The position numbers were made by a program, and so were the translations under genes. The notes beneath the pieces were generated by a model that was given only the letters and a program-made list of their open reading frames with translations, was not told the DNA's origin and ran no database searches. DNA of 64,000 nucleotides from Bryobacteraceae bacterium (GTDB taxonomy: Bacteria; Acidobacteriota; Terriglobia; Bryobacterales; Bryobacteraceae): assembly GCA_019752335.1 (NCBI GenBank), contig JAIEMJ010000001.1, forward strand, positions 124,001-188,000, in the 5' to 3' direction. The stretch's first letter is position 1. Every line of letters starts with the position of its first letter. Below are positions 24,807 through 33,136 of the stretch, piece after piece.

Positions 24807-25073
24807 TCAGCTTTTGGCTTTGGGCGGCACGTAGCCGGGCGGGAACGAGGAGCCTTCGCCGTAGAAGTAATTCTCCATTTGCTGGAGGAGGAATTCCTGG
24901 GCTTCCTTGGTGCCGAGATTGAGACGATATTCGTTCATGATCATCTTCATCTGCTCCATCCAGAGCTTCCAGGCCTCTTTCGAAACGCTGTCGTAGATGC
25001 GTTGGCCGAGGGGGTGATTCTCGAAAGGAATCTCATCCAGGCCATACATTTCCCGATTGAACTTGACGCACAT
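24807..25073 (-). CDS. yggX: YggX-type oxidative damage protection / Fe(II) trafficking protein
   Basis: The 88-residue product matches the YggX family: CVKFNREMYGLDEIPF, LGQRIYDSVSKEAWKLW, and NEYRLNLGTKEAQEFLLQQ followed by ENYFYGEG. The ATG at 25073 gives an N-terminus with the conserved Cys at position 2, as in most homologs; an open frame extends 23 codons upstream without similarity. YggX proteins protect iron-sulfur enzymes from oxidative damage in the cytoplasm. It is convergent with the methyltransferase gene with only 5 nt between stops. Confidence 0.88.
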   Translation of the reverse strand: MCVKFNREMYGLDEIPFENHPLGQRIYDSVSKEAWKLWMEQMKMIMNEYRLNLGTKEAQEFLLQQMENYFYGEGSSFPPGYVPPKAKS

Positions 25074-25186
25074 CACGCGCCGTCCGGTCCGGTTGGGTTC
25101 CTCTTGTAGAAATGCCCCAGTCGCTCCCGCGCCACAACCCATAAAGTTTCACGCCTCCTGTGTAAACTCCAGGATAGCGTAAGGCT

Positions 25187-25528
25187 TTAGGCGGCGGGAA
25201 TCGCTTCGTCGACGGATTGGGGCACCGCTTCGGCGACCGTCGCGCGGCGGGAGCGCTGATTGGCGAGATACGTGGAGATCATCATGGGACGAGGGGCGCC
25301 CTTCTCCATGTCGCGCTGGACCGCCTTTTGGTAGCGCTTGAGCGTCTCGCGCTTGGCTGAGTCCCGCAACTGACAGCCTTCGATGTCGAGCAGGATCTCG
25401 ATCTCCCAAGGCTGAAACGTATTGCGCGTTACATTTCCTCGCAGAAGTTCGTTCATCAGTTTGTTGAACTGATTGAGCAAGACTTCGCTGTCAATCTCCG
25501 ATACGTCACGACGAAACCAGTTAGTCAT
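25187..25528 (-). CDS. conserved small hypothetical protein
   Basis: The likely start is ATG at 25528, preceded by GGAGAG; the upstream continuation of the frame to 25594 lacks a better site. The 113-residue protein is mostly helical, with a hydrophilic N-terminus (TNWFRRDVSEIDSEVLLNQF), the segment FQPWEIEILLDIEGCQL, then a Lys/Arg-rich helix and an Ala-rich tail. The sequence is reminiscent of small acidobacterial proteins of unknown function, but I cannot name a family. It sits behind yggX-like DNA with its own spacing, so co-transcription is uncertain. Confidence 0.6.
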   Translation of the reverse strand: MTNWFRRDVSEIDSEVLLNQFNKLMNELLRGNVTRNTFQPWEIEILLDIEGCQLRDSAKRETLKRYQKAVQRDMEKGAPRPMMISTYLANQRSRRATVAEAVPQSVDEAIPAA

Positions 25529-25664
25529 GGGTCTCTCCACTGTGCTATTTCCCATCACTTGAACATCGGCGTGTTTGACGGAAAACTTGAACAAAAATCG
25601 GAGGTTCTAGACCTTAGGTTTTTTACCGTGAATGGAATCAACGAGATCGAGGCCTAAACGGTGG

Positions 25665-26048
25665 TTAGTTCTTGGCAGCCGGGGGCGCGGGCTTTTCGCG
25701 TTTCACCACGAAATGGACGGGCTCGTTGATGCCGAAGGCCAGCATCATCTTCATCTCGTCTTCCACGACGACACCCTGGTAGTGGAAAACCATGTTCTGT
25801 CCGGAGAATTGGTAGCGCAATTGGAAGCTGAGCTTGCCGTCCGTATAGAGCCCGGCGCTGACGGGGACCTGACCTTGCGGCCCGACGGCCGTGCCGGTGA
25901 CTTTCTCGCCCTCGGTCTTGAGGTCAAAAGACATGGGTACATCGCCGCGGGGGGTAACGATCTTACCCGCCCACTTGCCGTCCACATCGGCGGCGAAAGA
26001 GGCGGCCACGGAGAGGGCCGCGATGACGATTGCTCGGTAGAAACGCAT
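25665..26048 (-). CDS. secreted small beta-rich protein
   Basis: This 127-residue protein starts with a clear signal peptide (RFYRAIVIAALSVAASFAAD). The mature part is short and beta-rich: DGKWAGKIVTPRGDVPMSFDLK, GEKVTGTAVGPQG, GKLSFQL, MVFHYQGVV, ending in a Pro/Ala tail. This looks like the lipocalin-like small secreted proteins common in Solibacter relatives, but no established family name is supported. A single gene with 95 bp to the neighbour on its 5' side. Function is unknown. Confidence 0.7.
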   Translation of the reverse strand: MRFYRAIVIAALSVAASFAADVDGKWAGKIVTPRGDVPMSFDLKTEGEKVTGTAVGPQGQVPVSAGLYTDGKLSFQLRYQFSGQNMVFHYQGVVVEDEMKMMLAFGINEPVHFVVKREKPAPPAAKN

Positions 26049-26143
26049 GAAAAATCCTTTGTGAAGAGTCTCAACCTACTATCGGCCGCAAAGCTGCGTG
26101 GGTCCAGTAGGCTGAAAGTCCAAGCGGTTCCAGCCGGGTGGTA

Positions 26144-27334
26144 CTAGGGCCGGGAGTCGTTGAGAATGCGGGCGAAGGATCTGGTTTCGAGCGCCTGCGA
26201 GCTTAAGCCGGTGAGGGCTGTGATTTCGCCCTCGGTGAGGGCGCCGCAGGCGCGCGCGCGAAGGAAGTAATCGAGGAGGCCTTGGGCGCTGGCGACGTCG
26301 TCGAAGCGATTGCCGGCGAGGGTGGCTTGGGCGGCGGCGGTCAAAAAGGTGCGGAGACGGCGGCCGTTCTCCTCCTGGCTGCGCTCGTAGAAGCTGTAGA
26401 CGGCGGCGTAGCGGGAGACGAGTTGCGCGGGGTGCAGGTCCCAGCTTTGGTGAAAGCCGAACTGGAGCGAGTGGTGGATGTGCTGGAGGTGCAGGCGCCA
26501 GCCTTCCTGAACGGACTCGCGATTGGCCGGGTTCTCTGGATTCGCTTTGTCGACCGGGGCGGGAAAGACCGTCGTGACGCCGTCCACCAAAGCGATGCCG
26601 GTGCCTCCGTAGGCGGCTTGCATCGTGGCGCGCAGATGATCGCAGAGGGGATGGAGCAGATGCTGCTCCTGGACGGGGATGCCGCACCAGGCCAGATAGT
26701 CGTAGGCGCCGAGGTGAGCTCCGATGACGCGGCCGGCGCCGGCCTCGCGAAGTTGTGGCAGGCACTGGGTGGCGGCGGGGGTCTCGATCATGATTTCGAG
26801 GCCGATGGGCGCGAGGCCCAATTCGCCCTCGAGTTCGCGGAGAACACGAACGAAGAATTCCACCTGCTTGGGCGACTCGACCTTGGGTAGGGTGACACGA
26901 AAGCCAGGGGGCAAGCGGCCGGCGGCGCGGAGAAACAAGTCCAGCGTGCGCAAGCAGCGATGGCCGGTTTCGGCGTTCAGGCAACGGACGCGCAGGCCGA
27001 GCAGATGGCCGGGCGAACCGAGCGCTTGGGCCGCGGAGGTGGCGTAGTGGTCCTCTTCGGCGTCCGAGCGGGGGCCGAAGCCGTCCTCGAAGTCGATGCG
27101 TAGGTCCTCGACGGGGGCGCTGGCGAGCTTGGCGGCGAGGCGGCTGGCCACCGTCGGCGAGGTGCCGTCTGGCGGACCATAGCGCCGCAGAGTGTCGAGC
27201 GCGCGGGCGCCCAGCTTCGCGGCAAGGCCAGGCGCGAAGAGTTGCGCGCCGCCGTAGACGGTGTGGACGGGCTGGCGATCACGGACGGCGGGGATGGGCG
27301 CCGGCAGGTCGGGCGGCAGGGTCATGTCAGGCAA
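26144..27334 (-). CDS. DUF6986 / HpcH-HpaI aldolase-like lyase
   Basis: The 396-residue protein has a TIM-barrel pattern of citrate lyase beta-like aldolases: IDFEDGFGPRSDAEED near 79-94 (acidic metal region), RVTLPKVESPKQVEFF near 146-161, LEIMIETPAA near 179-188 (metal-binding Glu) and GAHLGAYDYLA near 206. It resembles the DUF6986 group. The reaction is probably C-C bond cleavage of a CoA or oxoacid substrate with a divalent metal, but is not known. It stands alone upstream of a REP-rich interval. Confidence 0.7.
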   Translation of the reverse strand: MPDMTLPPDLPAPIPAVRDRQPVHTVYGGAQLFAPGLAAKLGARALDTLRRYGPPDGTSPTVASRLAAKLASAPVEDLRIDFEDGFGPRSDAEEDHYATSAAQALGSPGHLLGLRVRCLNAETGHRCLRTLDLFLRAAGRLPPGFRVTLPKVESPKQVEFFVRVLRELEGELGLAPIGLEIMIETPAATQCLPQLREAGAGRVIGAHLGAYDYLAWCGIPVQEQHLLHPLCDHLRATMQAAYGGTGIALVDGVTTVFPAPVDKANPENPANRESVQEGWRLHLQHIHHSLQFGFHQSWDLHPAQLVSRYAAVYSFYERSQEENGRRLRTFLTAAAQATLAGNRFDDVASAQGLLDYFLRARACGALTEGEITALTGLSSQALETRSFARILNDSRP

Positions 27335-27369
27335 GCTCCGTTGGCGAACGATATGCCGGCTTCGCCAAA

Positions 27370-27472
27370 CAGCCCACCGCGTGAGCGGTGGGTTACATTG
27401 TCTGACCGGCGAGAAGCCCAGCTAAATAGGCATATTCCCCGCACGGTAACCCATCGCTCACGCGATGGGCTG
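27370..27472. repeat. REPIN-like inverted pair of class 1 palindromes (C and D)
   Basis: Copy C (27370-27396) and copy D (27446-27472) are 27-nt elements in opposite orientation. C folds as CCCACCGC-GTGA-GCGGTGGG and D, read on the minus strand, as CCCATCGC-GTGA-GCGATGGG. They differ only by a C-G to T-A change on both sides of the stem, so pairing is kept. The 49-bp middle shows no gene. The element fills most of the interval upstream of the DUF6986 gene. Confidence 0.8.
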
Positions 27473-27552
27473 TCAGGGATCCCAGCACATTTTGGCTGGA
27501 TGAACGGAGCTTGGATCCTTGGGCTTCTTGATGTCTGACAGCTTGCGGAGCG

Positions 27553-27581
27553 ATCCCCTCCCTTACGGTCGGGGTTCGTTA
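27553..27581. repeat. REP-like element, class 2, single copy (E)
   Basis: The 29-nt sequence is identical to the right arm of the class 2 pair at 39936-39964 and nearly so to that at 31296-31321. It contains the core CCCTTACGG. No left partner is seen within 150 bp, so it is an orphan arm. With elements C/D it makes the 293-bp interval 27335-27627 almost entirely repeat-derived. Confidence 0.75.
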
Positions 27582-27627
27582 GGGTGGCTGGAATCGTCGG
27601 CGAAATGCGGCGCATGCGGCGATGGAT

Positions 27628-28368
27628 TTAGCTGAAGAGGCGTCCGAAGTACTCTGGGAGGATCTTGCGCCACCAGGGCCAATCGTGGGTGACGTCGTGA
27701 CCCCAGACGTCGAGTTGGTTGGGGATGCCTTTGGACGAAAGAATCCCAGAGAGCTGGCGCGCGCGGCCGGGGGCTTCGTAGTTGCCTTGGCCGGTGAAGA
27801 TCATGATGCGTTTGCCGTGGTGGCGTAGGACGTCGAGGTGATAGCCCTCGTACATGCCGCCGACGAAGTCTACCGGGTTATTGAAGTAGACGTCCTGGTT
27901 GTAGTAGCCATTGAAGTAATTGCGCAGATCGTAGCTGCCGCTGATGAGCATGGCGCCGCTGAAGAGGTCCGGGTGTTTGAAGAAGGTATTGGCGGCTAGA
28001 GACGCGCCCAGGCTGATGCCCATGATCATGGGCTTGACGTCGCCGCCGCCGCAGTCAGCGCGGATGAGCGGCAGCACTTCCTCGGTGAGGTAGCCATCGT
28101 AGCGGCGCAGCCAGGAGATCTTCTCCTGGGGAGAAGCATGGTCATTCAGCAGGGCCAGCTTGTTGACGCTGTCGACGGAGTAGAGCTTCACCTTGCCCTG
28201 GTCAAGGAACCAGCGCACGGAGTCAACCAACTGGAAGCGTTCGTACTCCAGGAAGTCGGCGGCCGCGGTGGGCAGCATCAGGACGGGCGGGCCGTAGTGG
28301 CCGTACGCCACAAGCGGCATGTGCTGGAACAGGCGTTCGCTATACCAGCCGGTAATCTCTCTACGCAT
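27628..28368 (-). CDS. alpha/beta-hydrolase, esterase family
   Basis: The 246-residue protein is an alpha/beta-hydrolase of the esterase D/S-formylglutathione hydrolase-like type. The nucleophile is S119 in MGISLGASLA; the acid and histidine are probably in GQGNYEA and WGHDVTHDW near the end. The N-terminus lacks a signal peptide, so it is cytoplasmic. The substrate is not known. The next gene on the same strand ends 10 nt downstream of its stop region in the upstream direction, so it may be co-transcribed with the oxidoreductase. Confidence 0.75.
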   Translation of the reverse strand: MRREITGWYSERLFQHMPLVAYGHYGPPVLMLPTAAADFLEYERFQLVDSVRWFLDQGKVKLYSVDSVNKLALLNDHASPQEKISWLRRYDGYLTEEVLPLIRADCGGGDVKPMIMGISLGASLAANTFFKHPDLFSGAMLISGSYDLRNYFNGYYNQDVYFNNPVDFVGGMYEGYHLDVLRHHGKRIMIFTGQGNYEAPGRARQLSGILSSKGIPNQLDVWGHDVTHDWPWWRKILPEYFGRLFS

Positions 28369-28377
28369 GGGTCTCTC

Positions 28378-29394
28378 TTAGTTTCCAATCTCAATGACGA
28401 TTTTTCCGAAGTGCTGGCCGCTGGCCAGATAGTCAAAAGCCTGCCGGGCAGCGGCGAAGGGGAAGACGCGGTCGACGACGGGACGGGTGCCGGCCAGGGT
28501 GTAGGCGCGCAGCAGCGCCTCAAACATGTCGCGATTGCCGACGAAGACGCCGTTCACGCGCAGATTCTGCATTAGCACGGGAACGACGCTGAGTTCTGTG
28601 GAACTGGCGCCGCCGAGGACGCCAATGACGGCGATGTGTCCGCCGAGGCGAACGGCGCGGAGGCTTTGGTTGAGGGTACCCGCGCCGCCGACTTCAACGA
28701 CATGATCCACGCCGACGCCGCCGGTGAGTTCGCGGACGGCCTTATCCCATTGCGGCGTCTTCTTGTAGTTGATGCCGTCGGAAGCGCCCAGGGCGCGGGC
28801 GCGGGCGAGCTTCTCGTCGCTGGAGGAAGTGACAATGACGCGGGCGCCGAGGAGGCGGGCGGTTTGCAGGGCGGCGATGGAGAGTCCGCCGGTGCCTTGG
28901 ATGAGCACCGTCTCACCGGCGGCGAGTTGGCCGCGCTCGACGAGCGCGTGCCAGGCGGTGACGGCGGTGCAGGGCAGCGTGGCGGCTTCGTGGTCCGTTA
29001 AGTAGGCCGGCGTATGGACGAGCCCTTCGGCGGCGAAGAGGCGCTGTTCGCTGAGTGTGCCATCGTGCGGGCCGCCGAGGGTGCCGGCGGAGCGCTCGCG
29101 ATTGGCGGGGCCCGAGATCCAGGTCTGCGAGAAGATGCCCATGACACGGTCACCCGGCTGGACGCGGGTGACGCCTTCGCCCACGGCGAGGACGACGCCG
29201 GCGCCGTCGGAGCAGGGAATCAGCGGCAGCTTCAGCTTGGGGTTGTAGACGCCTTGCACCATCATCAGGTCGCGGTAGTTGAGGGAGACGGCTTTGATCT
29301 GGACGAGTGCCTGTCCAGGTCCTGGCGCGGGGACGGGGCGTTCGGCGAGTTGGAGATGATCGAGGCCGAAGCTTTCTACCTGGTAGCAACGCAT
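28378..29394 (-). CDS. MDR-family NAD(P)-dependent alcohol dehydrogenase/quinone reductase
   Basis: The 338-residue protein has the MDR fold: a GroES-like N-terminal domain with KAVSLNYRDLMMVQGVY, CSDGAGVVLAVGEGVT and then the nucleotide loop IQGTGGLSIAALQTARLLGA. The zinc-ligand pattern of classical alcohol dehydrogenases is incomplete, so a quinone-oxidoreductase-like activity is as likely. The ATG at 29394 is chosen because it begins the conserved MRCYQV; the open frame continues upstream across the divergent SDR gene and is not coding there. Confidence 0.85.
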   Translation of the reverse strand: MRCYQVESFGLDHLQLAERPVPAPGPGQALVQIKAVSLNYRDLMMVQGVYNPKLKLPLIPCSDGAGVVLAVGEGVTRVQPGDRVMGIFSQTWISGPANRERSAGTLGGPHDGTLSEQRLFAAEGLVHTPAYLTDHEAATLPCTAVTAWHALVERGQLAAGETVLIQGTGGLSIAALQTARLLGARVIVTSSSDEKLARARALGASDGINYKKTPQWDKAVRELTGGVGVDHVVEVGGAGTLNQSLRAVRLGGHIAVIGVLGGASSTELSVVPVLMQNLRVNGVFVGNRDMFEALLRAYTLAGTRPVVDRVFPFAAARQAFDYLASGQHFGKIVIEIGN

Positions 29395-29415
29395 CAATGA
29401 TAGTGTAGCGTTACG

Positions 29416-30204
29416 ATGACGGTGAAAGATCAAGTCTGTGTGGTGACGGGCGGCGCGAACGGGATTGGCCGCGCGCTGGCGGAGCGATTCGCCGCCGAAG
29501 GCGCCCGCGCCGTGGTGGTGGCCGATCTGGACCTGGCGGCGGCGCAACGAGTCGCTGGGGGCTTTGGGGGTATGGCGATCGCTTGCGATGTGGCGGTGGA
29601 AGCGGATCTCGTCAAGCTGATGGAAGCCGTGGAGTCTGCTTACGGGCCCATCGGACTTTTCTGTTCGAACGCGGGCATCGGCATGGAAGGCGGACTCGAG
29701 GTGAGCGACGCCGCGTGGGATCGCATTATGCGCATCAACTTCATGTCGCATGTGTGGCTGGCGCGACACTTGGTGCCGCGGATGCTGCGCGCCGGTGGCG
29801 GCGCGATGTTACAGACGGTGTCGGCGGCGGGGCTTTTGACGCAGTTGGGCTCGGCGCCCTATGCGGTGTCGAAACATGCGGCGATGAGCTTCGCGGAGTG
29901 GCTGGCGATTACGTTTGGTGCGCGGGGCCTGAAGGTCTTCGCGCTGTGTCCGCAAGGCGTGCGGACGGCGTTGCTCGAAGAGGCGAGCCAAGGGTCAATG
30001 AATTTTTTGGTGGAGACGGCCTTGGAGCCCGCGGCGGTGGCGTCGGCGGTGATTGAGGGTCTGGCTAGCGAGAAATTCCTCATTCTGCCGCATCCGGATG
30101 TAGCAGAATACTTCAGGCGCAAGGGCGCGGACTATGATCGTTGGCTGCGCGGGATGCAGCGGCTGCAAAAAGAGACCGGCATCGAAGAAATCATGCAAGC
30201 GTAG
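29416..30204 (+). CDS. short-chain dehydrogenase/reductase
   Basis: This 262-residue protein has the SDR cofactor motif TGGANGIGRA (11-20), the SNAG motif (84-87) and the catalytic triad S136, Y149 and K153 (YAVSK). It would reduce a carbonyl or oxidise an alcohol with NAD(P)H; the C-terminal PHPDVAEYFRRKGADYDRW is typical of a group with unknown substrates. Only 21 bp separate its start from the divergent MDR gene, so both promoters must overlap coding DNA or this short interval. Confidence 0.88.
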   Translation: MTVKDQVCVVTGGANGIGRALAERFAAEGARAVVVADLDLAAAQRVAGGFGGMAIACDVAVEADLVKLMEAVESAYGPIGLFCSNAGIGMEGGLEVSDAAWDRIMRINFMSHVWLARHLVPRMLRAGGGAMLQTVSAAGLLTQLGSAPYAVSKHAAMSFAEWLAITFGARGLKVFALCPQGVRTALLEEASQGSMNFLVETALEPAAVASAVIEGLASEKFLILPHPDVAEYFRRKGADYDRWLRGMQRLQKETGIEEIMQA

Positions 30205-30326
30205 CTGAAAAAAGTAACCACTAGTACTTATCTTTTGATTTCCAGACGAGTACAATAGGGTGGTTCGGCCAGAAGTATGCTAAGCCGTTCGACCCTGTTC
30301 ATGATTGAGGCTTTGATTCCTGTCGT

Positions 30327-30662
30327 ATGTCCCCCACGATTGTTTCTCCCGATATCGATGTCGACCAATCTGGTCAGCTTGGTGACGACCATGCGGATCT
30401 TTTCCACGTGGTACTTTTAGACGACGACGACCACACCTACGACTATGTGATCGAAATGCTGCAAAAGCTCTTTCTGCTCTCCCCCGGCTCGGCGTATAAC
30501 CATGCGGTGGAAGTGGATGCCACTGGCCGTACGGTGATCCTCACGTGTGAACGCGAGCCCGCCGAGTTTGCCCGCGAACAAGTGCATAGCTATGGCGCCG
30601 ACTGGCGCATGCCGAAGAGCCAGGGCTCGATGTCAGCCCAGCTTGAACCCGCGGCTGGCTGA
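30327..30662 (+). CDS. clpS: ClpS-like Clp protease adaptor with altered N-degron pocket
   Basis: The 111-residue protein fits ClpS in length and fold: an unstructured acidic N-terminus, VVLLDDDDHTYDYVIEMLQKLF, a central loop, then ILTCEREPAEFAREQVHSYG. ClpS delivers N-end-rule substrates to ClpA or ClpC. Compared with E. coli, Asn34 aligns with Asp, the gatekeeper Met40 with Tyr, and the pocket His66 lies in a divergent AVEVDATG segment. Substrate choice may therefore differ. No clpA gene is adjacent; a Clp-like ATPase lies at 45617-46819. A weak promoter (TACAAT at 30251-30256) lies upstream. Confidence 0.83.
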   Translation: MSPTIVSPDIDVDQSGQLGDDHADLFHVVLLDDDDHTYDYVIEMLQKLFLLSPGSAYNHAVEVDATGRTVILTCEREPAEFAREQVHSYGADWRMPKSQGSMSAQLEPAAG

Positions 30663-31084
30663 TGCCGCTTTCTTCCCACCTGCGAGCGTCCTTGATGCTC
30701 ACCGCCGGCGCCACGGCCTTTGTCTTTCTTTTTGTGACGAGGCTGTTGAATGCGTCGATGGCGGATCCCAACTTTGTTCGTGGGGACAATCCTTTTGAGA
30801 TTCTTTCGTTGCTGGCTTGCGTCGGCGCGCCGCTGTTTAGCCTGGTGGCGGCGATGGGCTTCGCTTTCCGGTTCGGTTGGGCCCGCAAGGCGGCGCGCAC
30901 GGCCTTGGTCCTGTTCGCGCTCGCCGCTTGCGGTCTGCTCGCGATGTTGATCATCTCGGGTGCGGAAGAGAGCAGCCAGACTAGTGCGCTTTTCTCGGCC
31001 GAGAGTTGGACTGCCGCCGCCTGTGTCGCTGGCGCCACCGGCATCTTCCTGCTTTTGCGTTGGGCGCCGCAGAAGTCGAAGTAG
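30662..31084 (+). CDS. small integral membrane protein
   Basis: The 140-residue protein has about four hydrophobic helices (near 10-28, 46-67, 77-99, 115-133) and a charged C-terminus RWAPQKSK. Its ATG at 30662 overlaps the last base of the clpS stop codon, so it is translationally coupled to clpS. I do not recognise the family. Coupling to clpS may indicate a role in membrane protein turnover, but nothing in the sequence confirms this. Confidence 0.6.
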   Translation: MPLSSHLRASLMLTAGATAFVFLFVTRLLNASMADPNFVRGDNPFEILSLLACVGAPLFSLVAAMGFAFRFGWARKAARTALVLFALAACGLLAMLIISGAEESSQTSALFSAESWTAAACVAGATGIFLLLRWAPQKSK

Positions 31085-31193
31085 CTTCCCATCCGTTGTG
31101 CTTTTTTGCTGGGTTTTCGGGGAAAATCCGCTACTTTGCCCCACCTCTGAGTCTGAGCTGAGAGGCTCAGAAAAAATCGGCAGACGTGCCCAC

Positions 31194-31321
31194 AACGAAC
31201 CCCGACCGTAAGGGAGGGGAAGTCTGGCTTGGGCGCCTATTCATGAAACAGGAGATTTCATTGGGCTTTTTGATCGATGAATGCCTGCAGCGCGATCCCC
31301 TCCCTTACGGTCGGGGTTCGT
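31194..31321. repeat. REPIN-like inverted pair of class 2 elements (F and G)
   Basis: The left arm F (31194-31220) and right arm G (31296-31321) are inverted copies with the core CCGTAAGGG. They bound a 75-bp middle that contains gggctttttgatcga, a motif shared in part with the other pair at 39834-39964. A flank motif atcggcagacgt lies just left of both pairs. The element occupies most of the 308-bp convergent interval 31085-31392; the remainder contains the dyad GAGTCTGAGCTGAGAGGCTC-like repeats (CTGAG direct copies) but no gene. Confidence 0.8.
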
Positions 31322-31392
31322 CAGGAGGTCCAAGACCGCAGGCCGCACAGTTTTTCTGAGCGTTTAACGCGGCGGGCTGTCCAGATTTCACG

Positions 31393-33069
31393 TCAGTTGC
31401 CGGGGACGGTGAGGGTGACCGGAATGACGAGTGGTGTGGCGCCGCCGAGGTACACGGTGACGGCTCCGGTGTAGCTGCCGGGAGCGAGGCCAGCGGCGTT
31501 GGCGGCAACACTGACCGCGCCGGGGAGAGGACCGCCCGTGACGGAGGTGGTGAGCCACGTGCCGCCCGTTTGGGTGCTGGCGTAAGCGCTGAAGCTGGGG
31601 GGCGTTTTGATGCCGGTGAAGTTGAGGTCGATGCGTTGAGGGGGTCCGCCGGGGACGAAGGTGAGGGCCGTGGTGGGCGAGTCGAGCGCGGCGGTGGGCA
31701 GAGTCTGTTTGTCGAATTGGGACTTCAGCCAAGCGCGGCGGCCCTCTACCAGAGTTTGGATTCCCGGCGCACTGCCGAAGCCACGGCCGGGCTGAGTGGC
31801 AGACGTCAAGGGTGCGGTGATGGCTCTGGCGAAGTCGTCCTGGCTGACTAGCAACTGCTTGTCGGCGACGACGTAGGGGCGAATCAGGTCACGCAGGGTG
31901 TTGGCGCGCGTGAGTAGGCCGTCGCCCAGGGCGTCGCGATCGAGGAAGGCGCGGTAAATCTGGCGATAGCGTTCGAGGTACTCGGGGACGGCCCAGAGCT
32001 TGGTGGCCAGGGGTCGCGTGGCGGGTGCGGCGTTACCGGCGCCCGGAAACGGGCCTGGCTGTCCCGGTGGTAGGCCGGGGGGCGGCATGCCGCCGGGTGG
32101 TCCGCCACCGCCGGGCCCGCCATTGGCTTGTACGAACTCCGTGGGCAACTCGACCGCGGCTTGGCCGGTTGCGCCGCCCGGGAATGCTCCAAAGGCGAGG
32201 CTCGGGTCCCAGACGATCCACACCCAGCGCCTATCCGAGGGGCGGCGGTAGATGTTGAAATTCTGGCTCATCACGACGTAGCTATCGAGGTTGACGGTGA
32301 GATTGTCGAGCGCGAGCGCGGTGAGGGCGCTGTCGATATCCATCAGCGGTTCGAGCTTCGTCTTCAATTCGGCGGCTGGGGTTTGGCCGATGATGCGGCA
32401 GAGCTCAATCAGGTCCGACCAGTCGTCGGCGTCTTCGTTGGTCTGCTTCTCCCAGACATCCTTGTACTTGACTTTGTCCTCGCCGAGGTAGTCGAAGGTG
32501 GCGCCTATGTTGGCCTTGTAGAGGTTGCCGGTGTCTTCGTTCTTGCCGAAGTAGTTCTTGAGGAAGTCGCTGTTGACGACTTCGCCGAGCACGTAGAGGC
32601 CAAGGTACTCGTCGTTGACGTAGAGGGCGGCGTAGTTGGCGCGGGGCGCCTTCAGGCCGAAAGCGGCGGCGATTTCGTAGTAGAGATTTTCGCGGACCAA
32701 GCTGGGGTCGTTGATGCCGTTGCTCAGGTTGAACGCGCCGATGCCCTCAATCTTTTGCCCTTTGACGAATTCGTTCAGCTTGATGCGGAAGGGCTTTTTG
32801 AGCGTGCGCGCGCCGCTGTAGGAGCTGTTGCCTTTGAAGCGTACGCCGACGGAGGCGAACTGGTAGGGGCCCCACTCGAGTGAGGCCTCCAGGTATTCCG
32901 CCTCTTGTTCGGTGCCGAGGTAGTTCTTGGCCAATTGCTCCCAGTAGCCGGGCTGGGCGAAGCGCAGGCGGATCTCGTGGACCTTGTCGCCGTTCCAGGC
33001 AAAGTGGGGCGGCGGGGTCTGGGCCAGGAGGGTGACGGCGGCCAGGCAGAAAAGAGCAATCGCTTTCAT
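31393..33069 (-). CDS. CotH kinase family secreted protein with BACON-like C-terminus
   Basis: The 558-residue protein begins with a signal peptide ending at LLAQ. The body has the CotH kinase-like fold: RLRFAQPGYWEQLAKNYLG, VGVRFKGNSSYSGARTLKKPFRIKL, NLSNGINDPSLVRENLYYE, YVNDEYLGLYVLGEVV, LDNLTVNLDSYVVMSQNFNIYR and WIVWDPSLAFG. A Gly/Pro-rich stretch follows at about 315-350. The last 90 residues look like a BACON/Ig-like beta domain. CotH-type proteins phosphorylate secreted proteins in spore-formers; in acidobacteria the role is unknown. Confidence 0.8.
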   Translation of the reverse strand: MKAIALFCLAAVTLLAQTPPPHFAWNGDKVHEIRLRFAQPGYWEQLAKNYLGTEQEAEYLEASLEWGPYQFASVGVRFKGNSSYSGARTLKKPFRIKLNEFVKGQKIEGIGAFNLSNGINDPSLVRENLYYEIAAAFGLKAPRANYAALYVNDEYLGLYVLGEVVNSDFLKNYFGKNEDTGNLYKANIGATFDYLGEDKVKYKDVWEKQTNEDADDWSDLIELCRIIGQTPAAELKTKLEPLMDIDSALTALALDNLTVNLDSYVVMSQNFNIYRRPSDRRWVWIVWDPSLAFGAFPGGATGQAAVELPTEFVQANGGPGGGGPPGGMPPPGLPPGQPGPFPGAGNAAPATRPLATKLWAVPEYLERYRQIYRAFLDRDALGDGLLTRANTLRDLIRPYVVADKQLLVSQDDFARAITAPLTSATQPGRGFGSAPGIQTLVEGRRAWLKSQFDKQTLPTAALDSPTTALTFVPGGPPQRIDLNFTGIKTPPSFSAYASTQTGGTWLTTSVTGGPLPGAVSVAANAAGLAPGSYTGAVTVYLGGATPLVIPVTLTVPGN

Positions 33070-33136
33070 GGGACTGTCACAGCTTACGGGATCCGCGCCC
33101 CATGAGTTGCCACATTTACCGAGTCTTTACGATTCT

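Noticed and set aside
27370-27581. Possible CRISPR array from repeated palindromes.
   Set aside because: There are only two related copies in inverted orientation plus an orphan of another class; spacing is irregular and there are no cas genes.
29395-29769. An N-terminal extension of the MDR oxidoreductase.
   Set aside because: It runs antisense through the SDR gene and does not resemble MDR proteins, whose conserved N-terminus begins at 29394.
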